A DNA stretch of 64,000 bases from assembly GCA_023105745.1 (NCBI GenBank), contig JALGQZ010000019.1, forward strand, positions 3,658,001 to 3,722,000, given 5' to 3'. Source of the stretch: Austropuccinia psidii (taxonomy: Eukaryota > Basidiomycota > Pucciniomycetes > Pucciniales > Sphaerophragmiaceae). The stretch's first letter is position 1, and each line of letters opens with the position of its first letter. This document shows positions 1 through 10,658 of this stretch, one piece after another. Under the pieces are notes generated by a model that saw nothing but the letters and a program-made list of their open reading frames with translations, searched no databases and was not told the DNA's origin. Made by a program: the position numbers and the translations under genes.

Positions 1-410
1 ATCATAGCACCAAACAAATGACTCAAATATCAAGTACTTAAACAGTTAATTCAAGATATACTAAAAAAAAACTTATGATTCAAAGAACATAAATTCAATA
101 AATACTCAATTATAAGAAGGTATATTTTCATCATAAAATAATTAGTCATTTGTATTATTTCCATTATTTTTATAAGGTTTTTTTTAATTCTTCATTTTTT
201 ATTTTTATTCCTTTATTTATTATTATTGAGGGGTGGATAATTTATTCATGTGTCCATAATGACTTCTTAATTGCACTTATAAATTACAAATGATGGATGA
301 ATATTAATATATCTTATTGATTAATCACTTTGACAATTGAATAATTTAATAATAATTAATTATTAGTTTATTATTTAGATTTCATTTATTTAGTATTTAG
401 TTATTATTTA

Positions 411-418
411 TTCATTTA
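411..418. repeat. Left 8-bp target-site duplication of the MULE
   Basis: TTCATTTA directly abuts the GGGTGTTGG end of the element and recurs at 4741-4748 directly after the inverted CCAACACCC end. The flanks are low-complexity AT, so some chance matching is possible. The exact adjacency to both ends makes it credible. Confidence 0.7.
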
Positions 419-640
419 GGGTGTTGGTAAACACATTTAAGTGACCTTATTTTTCAAAAAAAATTCCTCAGGCTCAGTTTTGAGGATTTTTTTATATTTT
501 TTTTGCCATATTTTTCCCTACTTGGCATGTCAATAAGCACAAATTTTTTCAAATTTTTTTTTTTGCCAAATTTCACCAGTTTGGCCAATTTAGCCAATAT
601 GCCAAAATGGCATATTTTTTCAAAAATCCATTTAAAATCT

Positions 641-1005
641 TCCCACTTATGAATTTCCTTCAGTTTTTTTTAAAAAATGAAGGGTTCAATGTGAAGACTA
701 AAGCACCAGAATCCCATAATTTTGGGAATTTATTTGGGTGGGACAAGTGAAGGCGCAAAAAGGGTTTTTTTCAAATGTTTTTTCCCATCATTGTAATATG
801 CCTATTTTTAAAGAGTGAATTTGATAACTTCCCACTTATTAATTTCCTTCATTTTTTTAAAAATTAAAGGGTTCAATCTGGACAATAAATAACCACAAGC
901 TCATGAATTGGGAAAATTCTTTTGGTGGTACAACAAGTGAAGGCGCAATTAGTGTTTTTTTTCTTGTGTGTAATATGACTATTTTCAAGTACAAAAGTTC
1001 CACAT
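641..1005. repeat. Two-copy direct repeat, period about 189 bp
   Basis: The stretch from CCCACTTATGAATTTCC at 642 recurs, diverged, from CCCACTTATTAATTTCC at 831. Both copies share a GGGTTCAAT block, a CAAGTGAAGGCGCAA block and a TAATATG-CTATTTT block in the same order. It lies in the subterminal region beyond the 3' end of the MULE gene and probably arose by tandem duplication inside the transposon. Confidence 0.75.
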
Positions 1006-1093
1006 TTTTGATGAAAAAGAAGACTGAGGTGGTATTTAAGCAATAAATATGACTTAGGAGGGGGATAATTGGCATAAATTGTATATACAACAA

Positions 1094-4000
1094 TCATTCA
1101 ATCAGAATCAACTTCCAAAATAGTGGGTTTTTTCTGAGAGGGGGAGGAAGATTGGACAAATACAACATTCTGTGTTTCTTAAATTGATCAGCCCACCCCA
1201 GGGCTTGTGTTTGGGCATGAATCTCCCAGTTCACAGTAATGGGGGGGACTGGATAAACTTTAGAAATGAGGATGTCCAAAGGAACAAAATGAGCACAACT
1301 ATTCAAGGATCAGATGAAAATGGGGGGATTATCATTTGGAGGACAGAAATAAGGGAAAAAAGAAAAATATTGGGCTGTGGAATAAAAGAAAACTGGTCTT
1401 TCATACTTATTTGCAATTGGAACCCCCATGTCAGGCATGGACATCCACTTGCTTTTTGGAGCCTGGCCAAAATCTTCATACCATTCAATTCTTTCCAAAT
1501 AAGAGGATACTGAGGGAATTAAAGTGTTCATGGCTTCATAAAGGTCTTGATTTTGGTGAATTTCTTCAACCAAGTAACCTCTGGCATCAGTCCATTGAAC
1601 TTGAGTCTTGTAAATGAAGTTGGATACTCCTCTGTAGCCACAGTTTCCATCACCCTGGACATTGATGGCCTTGAAGGTGTATTTCAATATAAACTTGGGC
1701 AAGTCTTCTGAGCCAGTTATCTGATAAAATAAGTTCAAAAAATGAATAAATATCAAAATAAACAACAGAAAATTACATTAAAAAGAATCAGAAACTCACA
1801 AACAGCTTGGAGCATTCATCACTTGTGTGATGATTGCTTTGACAATGCTCACAGGTCAAGTCAATTGCATCATAGATATTCAAACTGGTGGCAGACTTGT
1901 GTGATTTTCTTTGTGAGGTTTTGCTTCCAATTGCCAATCTTCTGGACCTTCTAAGGGTTACTTCTGATTTATTTAATTCAGTTGCTGAGAGTAGTGAATC
2001 TGATGAACTGATGGATTTAGATAATGAGTCCTCAGAATCTTCAGAATCTTCAGATGAGTCCACTTCCATAATTGGAGAGGGGAAATTTGACTGGGATCTT
2101 GACGTTGTTGTACTGGTCACTTTTGAGGGGGTCTTCCTCTTCTCTTAGATTTACTTTCAATAATTTTAAATCTTGAAGGTTCTCTTTTGTTTTTATTCTT
2201 GGCTCCTTGGGGTCTTCCATGGATATTCTTGCATTCTAGAGGGTCTTCATAATATTTATAATCCGCTTGACTCTTGGGAATTTGACCAAATGGGACGTTT
2301 CCAGTCAAAACATCTTGAAAATGTTGAATTATTGGAGTTATTTCTGCCATTGGTCTTTGAAACAGGTCTTCCCCAATGTCTTCAAATAATTTCTTGGCTT
2401 CATTATTTCTTTCTTTTTCAACACTTTGATCATCACCTTGAAAACCAGCCTGAGAAGAATATGACAAATAAAATTAGTTAATGAGAAAAATAATAATAAT
2501 AAGAAATTAAAAAACCCTCACAGGCAAATTCAAATGCCATTGAGGATGGAAGTCTGATAATTCAAGCCTTTGGCGCTTGGCAAATGCCTTTTGGGTCTTA
2601 TTCTTGCAAGGAATGCCTTTATAATTGTTGTATTTGTTGGTGCATTTTTCATTTGGAGGAAATTTTCTTTTGAAATTTTCAAAGGCACTCTGAAGAGCAT
2701 AATGAGACACCTTGCCATTGAGGGCACAGATGTGTGGAGGAAAATTCATGACATGGACAATCATTTCTTTGGAGATTCTGTTGATTATTTCAATAAATTG
2801 TTTTCTGAATGCCATGTGGAGAGCCCTGACTACCTCCAGGATAGTACCAGTGGACCTTTGGAGCCAAAGCTTAACCATGGCATGGGCACCTTCAACTCTG
2901 GAGGTGGAGCCCACACCCGGGTGGAAGCTCTGGTGGTTGGTCTAGGCTGGCACATAATACTTCTTTAGAGGAAGCCACGTCTTTTCCAAATATTGCAAGA
3001 CCTCAGGATTTTTGACTTGCTTTTGAAGCTTCTTCCAGCTGTCTTTGAAAGACTTTTAAGTGGATGAATACATAAGCTGAGAAATGAATCCCAAAGTCAT
3101 TAATAAAGACAATAATAAGAAAAAAAGTGAAATAAAGTGAAATAAAGCAAAGAAGTATATTACTTGATTCCAAAGGCCCATAAAATTTCCAAAATCAGTT
3201 CCATGAGCAATTTTCTTTGTGCAATGAGCAGATACATCCTTGTTGATGTGTCAAATGCATAGCATGACTTTGGAATCTGGGAAGAGCTTCTTAAGAGAGT
3301 TTTTCAAGGCCAGATCCCTGTCAATAACAATAACTGGAGGGGGAACAAGATTGGTGTTGTTGAGGACCTTTTCTATGTATTGATTTAATACCCAAGTATA
3401 TGAAGGTTCATTTTCATTCTTCCTCAAACCAAAAAGCCCCAGAAAAGGTCTTATTGGTTGAGCTGAATCCAACAATATGAAAAAGGGGTATTCTGTACTT
3501 ATTGGTTTTATAAGTACAATCCATAAGAATGACATGAGGAAAGCCATGAAGGAGTTTTATGGCCAGGTGGTGAGTAAAAAACAAGGAGGTAATGTGTCCC
3601 TCAGAATCCCTTGCATAGGACCAAACAAGCTTTTCTTCTTTGAGAGTGTCAATAAGAGCATCAATGGGCCTTCTGCCTTGCAGTTTGTCTTTCTTGATTT
3701 TCTTGACTTGGTTGTAAATGTCTTGAAGGATTACAGGCCTGTCAGACTCCCTCTGGCTGCATAATTGGGCCTGAATTTGCCTTGGCATGCGCAGTGATTC
3801 AGACATTTGAGAAATTTGGGATGTTTCTTGCTCATTGAATTTCCTGAAAGCAGGATGTGCCATGATATTTTCAGTGGCATCATGGCTATGTTCAGGATTT
3901 TTGACTTTGAGAGTCCAAGTGGTACTCTTGGCATATTTCCTGGCTTAAAGTCTGAAAGGACAGTCAAGCTTTCTTGAGGTGACTGTTTGGGAGGGTCTTT

Positions 4001-4169
4001 TGTTGGGATTTGGGGTCCCAGACCTGTCACAACATATTTCAATTTGGTTGTGGGTCATATTGGACCTCAAGGTGGACACAGCATACCCCTGAGCCCTGGC
4101 AACATTATGCACATATTTCCAAAGAAGCTCAAGGGTCTGAAATTCACCTTCAGTGGGGGGTTGAAGCAA
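1094..4169 (-). pseudogene. MULE transposase with FAR1-like N-terminus and C-terminal OTU domain, broken
   Basis: Read from 4169 downward, a FAR1-type segment (CC...LDCPF..ARK...W.L.VKNPEHSHDA) leads into the MULE transposase (LMDCTYKTNKYRIPL near 3500, VIDRDLALKNSL near 3300, STSRVEGAHAMVK near 2890). An acidic linker follows, then an OTU-like core (GDGNCGYRGVS near 1640; putative catalytic His in AHFVPL near 1285). Introns with good GT-AG borders include 3077-3163 and one starting just inside 2514. In-frame stops lie at 3945-3947, 3251-3253, 3056-3058, 2942-2944 and 1310-1312. Frameshifts lie near 3414-3430 and 2117-2121. The stops at 3251 and 2942 fall where the family has Trp. No ATG is evident near 4169, so the start is unresolved. 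The family normally excises and transposes the element; the OTU part would be a de-ubiquitinase-like protease of unknown role here. Confidence 0.85.
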
Positions 4170-4740
4170 TTTTGAATGAAAAATATGTATAAAAGTGAAA
4201 AAAAGGGGGAATTGGGGGATTTGGAATGGGGTAAGAACCTTTCAAAATGTGAAAAATAGGCGAAAAAAGGTGTGAAAAACGAACTGAAGTGGTTAAGAGT
4301 GAAAGAAAGTGGTTTAAATGTGGGATTAATAGATGAGGGAAGGTAAAAAATTGAAAATTGAGAGGCTTGAAAGCAGGTTGTTGGGGGGAAAAAAAGAAAA
4401 AAAAAGTGTGAAAAGCTTTGCAAAATGGCTTTGGTAATGCTGTTTTTCCAAAAAAAAAACAATGGTTTGGGGTGGGGAGAATGTGGATTATTGGGGTGTT
4501 TGGGCTTGTCTTTTTGGGGGAGGCTGGGCAAAAAAATCTGAAACAATTTGGAGTTAGAGAGTTTTTGTGGGGAAAAAACCTCTTTTGGGCATGTTTTGGC
4601 CCAATGCAGGCCCAATTGTGTTTCATTTTTAATTAAAAATGGGCCCAGGGCACCCCTTATGTGTTTTTACTAAAACCTTACGTTTTCTTACCAATTTATG
4701 GCCAAAATACGTAAGCTCTTACGTGTTTTTACCAACACCC

Positions 4741-4748
4741 TTCATTTA
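4741..4748. repeat. Right 8-bp target-site duplication of the MULE
   Basis: TTCATTTA follows the right inverted end directly and matches 411-418. Confidence 0.7.
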
Positions 4749-5890
4749 TTTATTAGCTCCTTCCTTTCTTGGGGTTTTTAGGTTTGATTTTTGATTTTCT
4801 ATTATTTATGGATTAATTTTTTTTATCTCATTTGTTATTAATATATATTTTTATCGGTTATTTTTAATTTTATAATATTTATTTATATTTTTACAATTAG
4901 TTATTCATTGAAGATGAGAATTATGAGTAAATCATGAATTTGAATATAACTAATTTTATTTATTTATCTACTTATTATCTATGAATTTCTTATTATAATT
5001 CATTCAAAATAATTTACATTAAGAAACAAAAATAACAAATCATTGAAATTGAATAAAACTTACTAAGATCTGTTACAATTAGTTAATCAATATTGGTTAA
5101 TCTTAATTAAAAATGGATATTCATTAAGAATTTTCTAAAAATCAATCAATCCTAATTAAGATTCTATTTAATAAAAATGCATACAGTTCAATCCAATCAG
5201 TTATAAAAAAATCAAAACTCGTCAATTTGAATTTAATGAAATTAAAACTGATGAAAAGTAATTATGACTAATTATAAATGGTTAAACTCAATCACAATGT
5301 AGTCTTTAGCTTTTATCATTCATTTATTACTTACTTTTGAGTTTTTTTGATTATTTGTTTATTTTTAATCTTTGTTGGTTAATTTTCTGATTTTGGTTTT
5401 CCATATGTATTTATTATTTATGATTTGAGATTTATTTGTATTCCAAAAAAAATTTTATTACTCATTAATTTATTAGCTTTATGATTTATTTATCATTTGT
5501 GATTTATTGATTAATAATTTATCATATCTTCATTCTTGATGTATTATTTATCTATTTTTGATTGATTAGATTTTTAGTTTATTATATCTTATATACTTCT
5601 ATAATCTCAAATGTTTATTCTTTATTTATTTTGGATTGAATATTACTTATCAATTTAAGATTTTTTTCTTGAATTTTTTAATTCCTTATTTGTTTATTAG
5701 CCAACTTCTTATTATTCAGTTATTCTTCATTTATCTCTTATAATAAATAAATCGAAATCTCCTTTTGATTTGTTTATTTATCAATTAATCATTATTTATT
5801 GGCTTTTTTTTATCTATTCATTTATTTAATATATACTGATTATATATTCCCAATTTACAAAAATTAGGCAGCAATTCCCCCAAAGCTAAC
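4749..5890. other. AT-rich intergenic DNA, no gene seen
   Basis: About 1.1 kb of very AT-rich sequence made of TTATTTATT-like runs. I see no open frame of note, no RNA gene and no transposon ends. Confidence 0.7.
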
Positions 5891-6725
5891 AATGATAAAG
5901 AAAAAAACTAGTCATGGTGGGGGCCCACACCATGACCTGACAAAAATCAAAAGTAATATGTTTGTTGAAAGCACAAAGAAAATGTATTTGATTGAGATGT
6001 TGACTTCATATAATGTTATAGTGGTGTTTCACTCTTTATTGAGCCAGGCACTTTCAAAAGAGGCACTGGCCCTATTGGCCTGGACAGCTCCTCTTTTGTG
6101 GATCCATTGACCCAAGCCCTCAATTTATCAGTCACCACACAGTGTTACAGCCTCAAGCAATCTCTATGCATGTGCACCCACATAGAGAGGCAAAGCCTGA
6201 AGCAACACCCTGCTTTGACCAAGTCCGTTGAGGGCTTCCAATTAAGTCTTGAGGACAACAGTTTATTTTTGAAGAATTTTGAGTGTTTGACAGTGGCCAT
6301 CATAATCCAGAACATCATTGAATGAGGTAAATTTCGGAAAATATTCCCTATAATGACCAAAATATGAAGATTATTAGAGCTTAGTTTAAGAAGAACATGA
6401 AACAAGGGAAGAATAGAAGAAATCATCTGAGTGACTTGAGGTTCTTCTTTAGAAGTTTAACCACCCTTTAGTTTAAGATCATTTTTGATTGGTTGAAGTG
6501 GGGGATATGTGTTTAGTTGGACTTTCAGGACAGGAGTGATGATAAAGTGGATTTTCTATTAGAAGATGAGCTCAGACAAGTGATTTTAGAAGTCTTTTTG
6601 AGTTTTGATTTTGATTTAAAGGTATATCAATTGAGTAAGAAGGTAATGGTGGAAATTGGAATGATTTGTCAAAGTAACAGTGACTTGAAATGTTTCTTCT
6701 GTTCTTTTGAATTATTTACATTAAA
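5891..6725. other. Unassigned stretch with short open frames and a near-palindrome
   Basis: Less AT-rich than its flanks. It holds short open frames (for example 5892-6110 and 6098-6325 on plus) that resemble nothing I know. A near-perfect 24-bp palindrome lies at 5912-5935. Around 6600-6690 the sequence resembles 19375-19465, part of the split pseudogene, suggesting a duplicated and decayed fragment of it. I do not call a gene. Confidence 0.45.
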
Positions 6726-7202
6726 TTAATTTTGATTAAAGGGCCATTGGCTCTCCGGTATTTGCTTATTAAAAGATCCTTGAGCTCTTGAGCTGTAATG
6801 ATTTGTTTGTTTATGAGAAGTAAAAGGTACAATAAGCTTAGGTAAAAAGTTAAATTCTTTACCTGCTGAATTGTTTGACTTTAAAATTTCAGAGTTTCCT
6901 TGAAGGGTTCCAGGAGAAATTGAAGTTGTAAGTGAAGATGGTTTAATAACTTGTTGAAAATTATTTTTTTTATTAGTTGAAAATATCAGATTTGGTTCTA
7001 GAAATTGTTTATCATTGTCTTGACCCACTTGATTATTAATCCACTCCCTATGATTGTCATCTGGTGAGATTTGAGCTAAATATTCACCTGTCGTTATTGA
7101 ATTTCCTCCAATACCATTTTGATTGGTTGAATGTCTAAAACAATTTTAGAGCTCTTATGATAAGGGGAGTTTGAGGTAAAGGTGTAAACCAAACTCTAAA
7201 AA
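6726..7202 (-). pseudogene. Downstream half of the split, unrecognised host-like gene
   Basis: An open minus-strand stretch runs from about 7120 down to 6726, low in complexity and rich in Ser, Asn and Gln (GQDNDKQFLEPNLIF near 7020). Removing retrotransposon A and one copy of its A5 target repeat joins this piece to 17908 and keeps an open frame over the junction (SREFFRVWFTPLP). An in-frame TAG appears about 60 nt further on, in a T run where a single extra base would explain the frame change. The function is unknown. It is the 3' continuation of the piece at 17908-19485. Confidence 0.6.
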
Positions 7203-9232
7203 TGTGAGCCTTTGAGATATGACCACATATCCAATAAGGTCACAAAAAAGATTTATAATAATTATACCTTTAATATAATTATATTAAAATTAATTAGAAT
7301 AATTATACACTAAAAATAATTACTCAAATATACAAAAAATACCATAAATTGGTACTAAAATTGGTTTAACTTAAAAACCAATGAATGAACATGTGAAATA
7401 AATTATACCATTGGATTCCCCATGGAAAAATACACATATACCACTTTTATGGCATATCTGTAAAGTCAATATTTAAGGAATTATAAGGTATAATACCTTA
7501 TAAAAATCATAAAACCTTAATTATCTCAGAAACTAATGAAACAACATGTGAAATAAATTGTACCAGTGGATTCCCCACAAAAATCCACATATAAAACAAT
7601 TAATAAGCTAATTCCCAAAATCAATACTTAAGGAATTATCCTGAATATATGCACTTTTTTGGTCAACGCATATATTCAGTGATCATAGCTAATATCTTCT
7701 AAACTATACATGCTAGAATGATGAACCAAAAATAAAGTTACCACTTAATTACTGTAAGAACACAGATATGAACTTTATTTTGCAAATTATAAACAAGGTT
7801 TAGACTTATGAGGAAATATTGATAAAAATCAACAGAGCTGTTGACCACTTTGTTGTGAAAGTAGTCCAAACTTAAAAAAAAGTATACAGTTGGATTCTAC
7901 TAGTTTGTTCGAGAAGAATGACGTAATTTTTATTGTTAAATTCAGGGTATAACCCCCTGAAATCAAGGTTTGAAGTTTAAAATATTGAATTTCGACAGAA
8001 AAGATGAGTTACAAGAAAAATCATCAAAATTAGAGTTTTGATGATGTAATGAAAAGCTCTTGGCAGCATAATAAGGTTATGTCAGGCTATCAGAATTCAC
8101 TCTCTGAATTGCTGTAGCGTGAAAACCTTAAAAGTTATTGAGGATCAAAGTTTGAGCTTAAATTGAGCTGTTATGATCACATACTGTAACCTTAAATTAA
8201 GTTTAACAGTCTTAAGAGTGATTAAATTGGTGAATACTATTAGTTTATGATTAAAACTAATAAAATCCACGAAATTTGGGGTTCTGCCAAGCCTCTGATG
8301 TCATCAAACTTAGAGTTATAGTGATAACTCTAAATAATGGTGCAATAATGATGTAATATGGTTTGATCATGATGTAATCACCCTCAAACCTTAAAATATT
8401 GATCAATTCCAGTGGATATGATCAGTACACGTCTACTAGAAGCCTGTTGGACTCTAGGAGGGAGGTATTTACTATAAATAGAGCTCTTTTTACTCTATTT
8501 TCCCCTCAGACGCATCAAAAACATTAAATCAATTAAAATCAAAGGTAATTTCTTTATTCTTTATATATAAAACTGTTATATTATTAAAGACCAAAGACCA
8601 CCTTGCTATAATCATCTATTTTGACGTGATTAAATCATTTATTTAATTGTTTTTGTTAAAAATCTCTCTAAAACTCATTTCCACGTAAAAATACTGAATA
8701 ATTTGTAATTTTCTTTATTTTTATTGTAAATACAATTTGAAAAGGTTGTATTTATATTTTTTGGCGTAAAATACTTCAAAATTATTATATTAAGTGTTAA
8801 AAGTAGGTTATTTTCTCTTATTATAATAATTTCTCTATTATTACTCTATTAATAATTCTTTAATTAATATAAATAGTATTTATATTAATTCATAACTTTA
8901 ATATTAGTAATATTATTGTTATTAATTGTTTTTTATTAATAAAAAACAATTATTTTTTTACGCCTTTATTATTTGTTGGTAACAATAATAAAGAGCTTTA
9001 TAATATATTAATTATTTTATATTAATATATTATTTTTAATATTATAATTTCATATAATATTAATTATATTATTATATTTATTCAATAATATAATATTTTT
9101 ACGCCATAATAATAATATTTCTTTATTATTATTATTATTTTAATCTTATTTATTTCAATTATAAGGACATTCAGAGTACAATAAGTAATAAATTAGTAAT
9201 TTTTACTTATTGTTTCATAGTCAAACCTTACA
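7203..9232 (+). repeat. 5' LTR of element A
   Basis: 2030 bp, TGTGAGCC...CCTTACA. It contains a TATAAATAGAGCTC box at 8473 and, shortly after, an AAAG|GTAATT splice-donor-like site at 8544/8545. It is nearly identical to 15881-17907. Confidence 0.92.
8473..8480 (+). promoter_or_regulatory. TATA box of the element A LTR promoter
   Basis: TATAAATA lies in an otherwise A/T-biased LTR, followed about 30 bp on by a pyrimidine-rich CTATTTTCCCCTCAGACGC stretch that could hold the start site. The same box is kept at 17151, 54678 and 63350 in the other LTRs of the family. The transcription start itself is inferred. Confidence 0.6.
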
Positions 9233-9255
9233 TTTGGGGGCCTGGCCGTGATATT
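9233..9255 (+). other. Putative primer-binding region of element A
   Basis: Directly after the LTR end comes TTTGGGGGCCTGGCCGTGA. It is identical in copy B (55435) and similar after the LTR of E (26748, TTTGGGACCTGGCAATGA). Position and conservation suggest the minus-strand primer site. I cannot name the tRNA. Confidence 0.4.
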
Positions 9256-9738
9256 TACTTAAAAGACCTTTAAAAAGATTCTATTTGGGTTTATCCAATA
9301 ATAAATTATATTTATAATCATAAAATTATATAATAATTTTATATTTTATTGATTTTAAAAGCTATTGAGGCATTTGGAAAGCAATTGTACTGTCTTACAC
9401 GTGGTTTTTCACATCCTTAGACTTGCAAGAACTTTCTTTGAGTGACTCTAGTGATTAAAAAAGATAATTTATAAATTAAAAATAATTTTTATTATAATTT
9501 AATTTTATAAGAATCATATTCATTTTTTATTTTATTCTTTAAAAATAAAAATATACATAAAAAATATTAAAAAATATTAAAAACCAATAAAAAAAGTTAT
9601 TTTTATTCATTTTTATTCATTTCTTTATTTATTTCATTTTTTTTAAGATATAAAAGCAATTTCTACGTGGAAAATTTCCATATCTTGCCAAAAATAACAC
9701 TTCTTATAAAAAGACTTATATTTATTTTTCTTTTTTAG

Positions 9739-10658
9739 TGTTTGAAGATAACCCAACAGAAGACAACCAAGCTACTGTTGAGAGATTGGTGGAAGAAACT
9801 TGGCAAAGTTCTCCAACACCAGTTATCACCAAAAGAAAGAAAGCTAAGAAATTAGACTTTCCAGGGCCCACCATTCAAGACTCTGAAGGTGAGCACCTCC
9901 TTTTAAATTGCCATAAAAGAATTTTATTCTAAAATACTTTTATTTTTTCTTATTCCTTTAAATTATGACTACCAGAAGAGGTTCCCAATACTCCATCCAA
10001 TCAGATGGAGCTGGACTCAGAAGTAGAATTGATCCCTCAAAAGGGAAAAGAAAGGGCAATATCCCCAGTGGAACAGAATCCACACAAGGAAGTGCCTTAT
10101 CCCAAAGGCAAGTCCCAGAAATGCCCATGATATCTGAGCCTGAATTGGAACTAAGTATGAGTAACTCAAATAGGTACAAATCACATTCAGAGGGCTCAAA
10201 TAGACATCTACATGAGCCAGTACAAGCAGTATTACACAGTATACAAGGACAAAGACTGGGAAATGCTGCCTCAAATACACCAAGGAGTGATGAACTCCTG
10301 GCACATCCTGAAAAAGTTCCTCAAAGAGGAGGAGATAGTGAAATACTCCAATGGATGGAATCCACTGTCATCCAAACCTCAAATCAAAAAGATCAAGGAT
10401 TATCATGCCAAAAAGAGGGAGGCAACCAAGGAAGAAGCCCCAGTAGCTTCTACCAGCAAGCCTCAAGCCAACCCACTTCCCCAAGAAGGGAAGAAGAACA
10501 AGAAAAAACATTGGAGGAAACCATATTCCCCAAGCTACAGAATCCCAAGAATCCAAAAGGATGCCATGGACAATGTTTTCAACATGGCCAGAACCTTGAT
10601 GGAATTCAAGGACAAGGAAGAGCAAAGAATGAGACAACCTCATTTCCCAAAGAAATAA
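9739..10658 (+). CDS. ORF A: spliced upstream ORF of element A
   Basis: Probable exons are 9739-9888, 9976-10111 and 10193-10658. The first intron (9889-9975, GTGAGC...ACCAG, 87 bp) joins in frame. The second (10112-10192) is a weaker guess needed to pass stops at 10128 and 10152. The exon at 9739 follows a T-rich acceptor, and its partner donor may be 8545 in the LTR. The last exon (from [11 protein letters not shown] to [10 protein letters not shown]) shares a GWNP...LL..R core with the upstream ORF of element C. The product is basic and hydrophilic, of unknown function. Between copies A and B most substitutions here are synonymous. It ends TAA just after a slippery heptamer leading to Gag. 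The first in-frame ATG is 10005; the true start is unresolved. Confidence 0.6.
10643..10649 (+). promoter_or_regulatory. Candidate -1 ribosomal frameshift site, T TTC CCA
   Basis: In the ORF A frame the codons read CAT TTC CCA AAG AAA TAA, so TTTCCCA fits the X XXY YYZ rule two codons before the stop. Slipping back one base enters the long Gag-Pol frame (F P K E I T L). The heptamer is kept at 56841 (B) and 22333 (decayed E). I have not shown a downstream stimulatory structure. Confidence 0.55.

Larger units (their letters stand above)
419..4740 (-). mobile_element. Mutator-like (MULE) DNA transposon with OTU-type accessory domain, decayed
   Basis: The element is bounded by imperfect inverted ends. 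The left end starts GGGTGTTGGTAAACAC at 419. The right end, reverse-complemented from 4740, starts GGGTGTTGGTAAAAACAC. An 8-bp direct repeat TTCATTTA flanks it. The body carries one minus-strand gene with a FAR1-like zinc-binding N-terminus, a MULE transposase core and an OTU-like cysteine protease domain. MULEs usually make 8-11 bp target duplications, so the 8 bp fits. The ends match well only over about 18-20 bp, which is short for a MULE. The coding part holds several stop codons and frameshifts, so this copy is not autonomous. Confidence 0.8.

Noticed and set aside
4067..4615. Open minus-strand frames rich in Phe, Pro and Ser
   Set aside because: The composition is that of a T/C-rich strand near the MULE end. 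It overlaps the better-supported FAR1-like reading and shows no domain.
4749..5890. Possible mitochondrial insertion because of very high AT content
   Set aside because: No mitochondrial gene or tRNA-like fold is visible, and equally AT-rich DNA occurs throughout the nuclear window.
9965..10640. N-terminal extension of Gag-Pol starting at ATG 9965 (and 56163)
   Set aside because: The frame is open, but substitutions between A and B favour the other frame and the ATG lies in a probable intron. I treat it as a by-product, not as proven absent.
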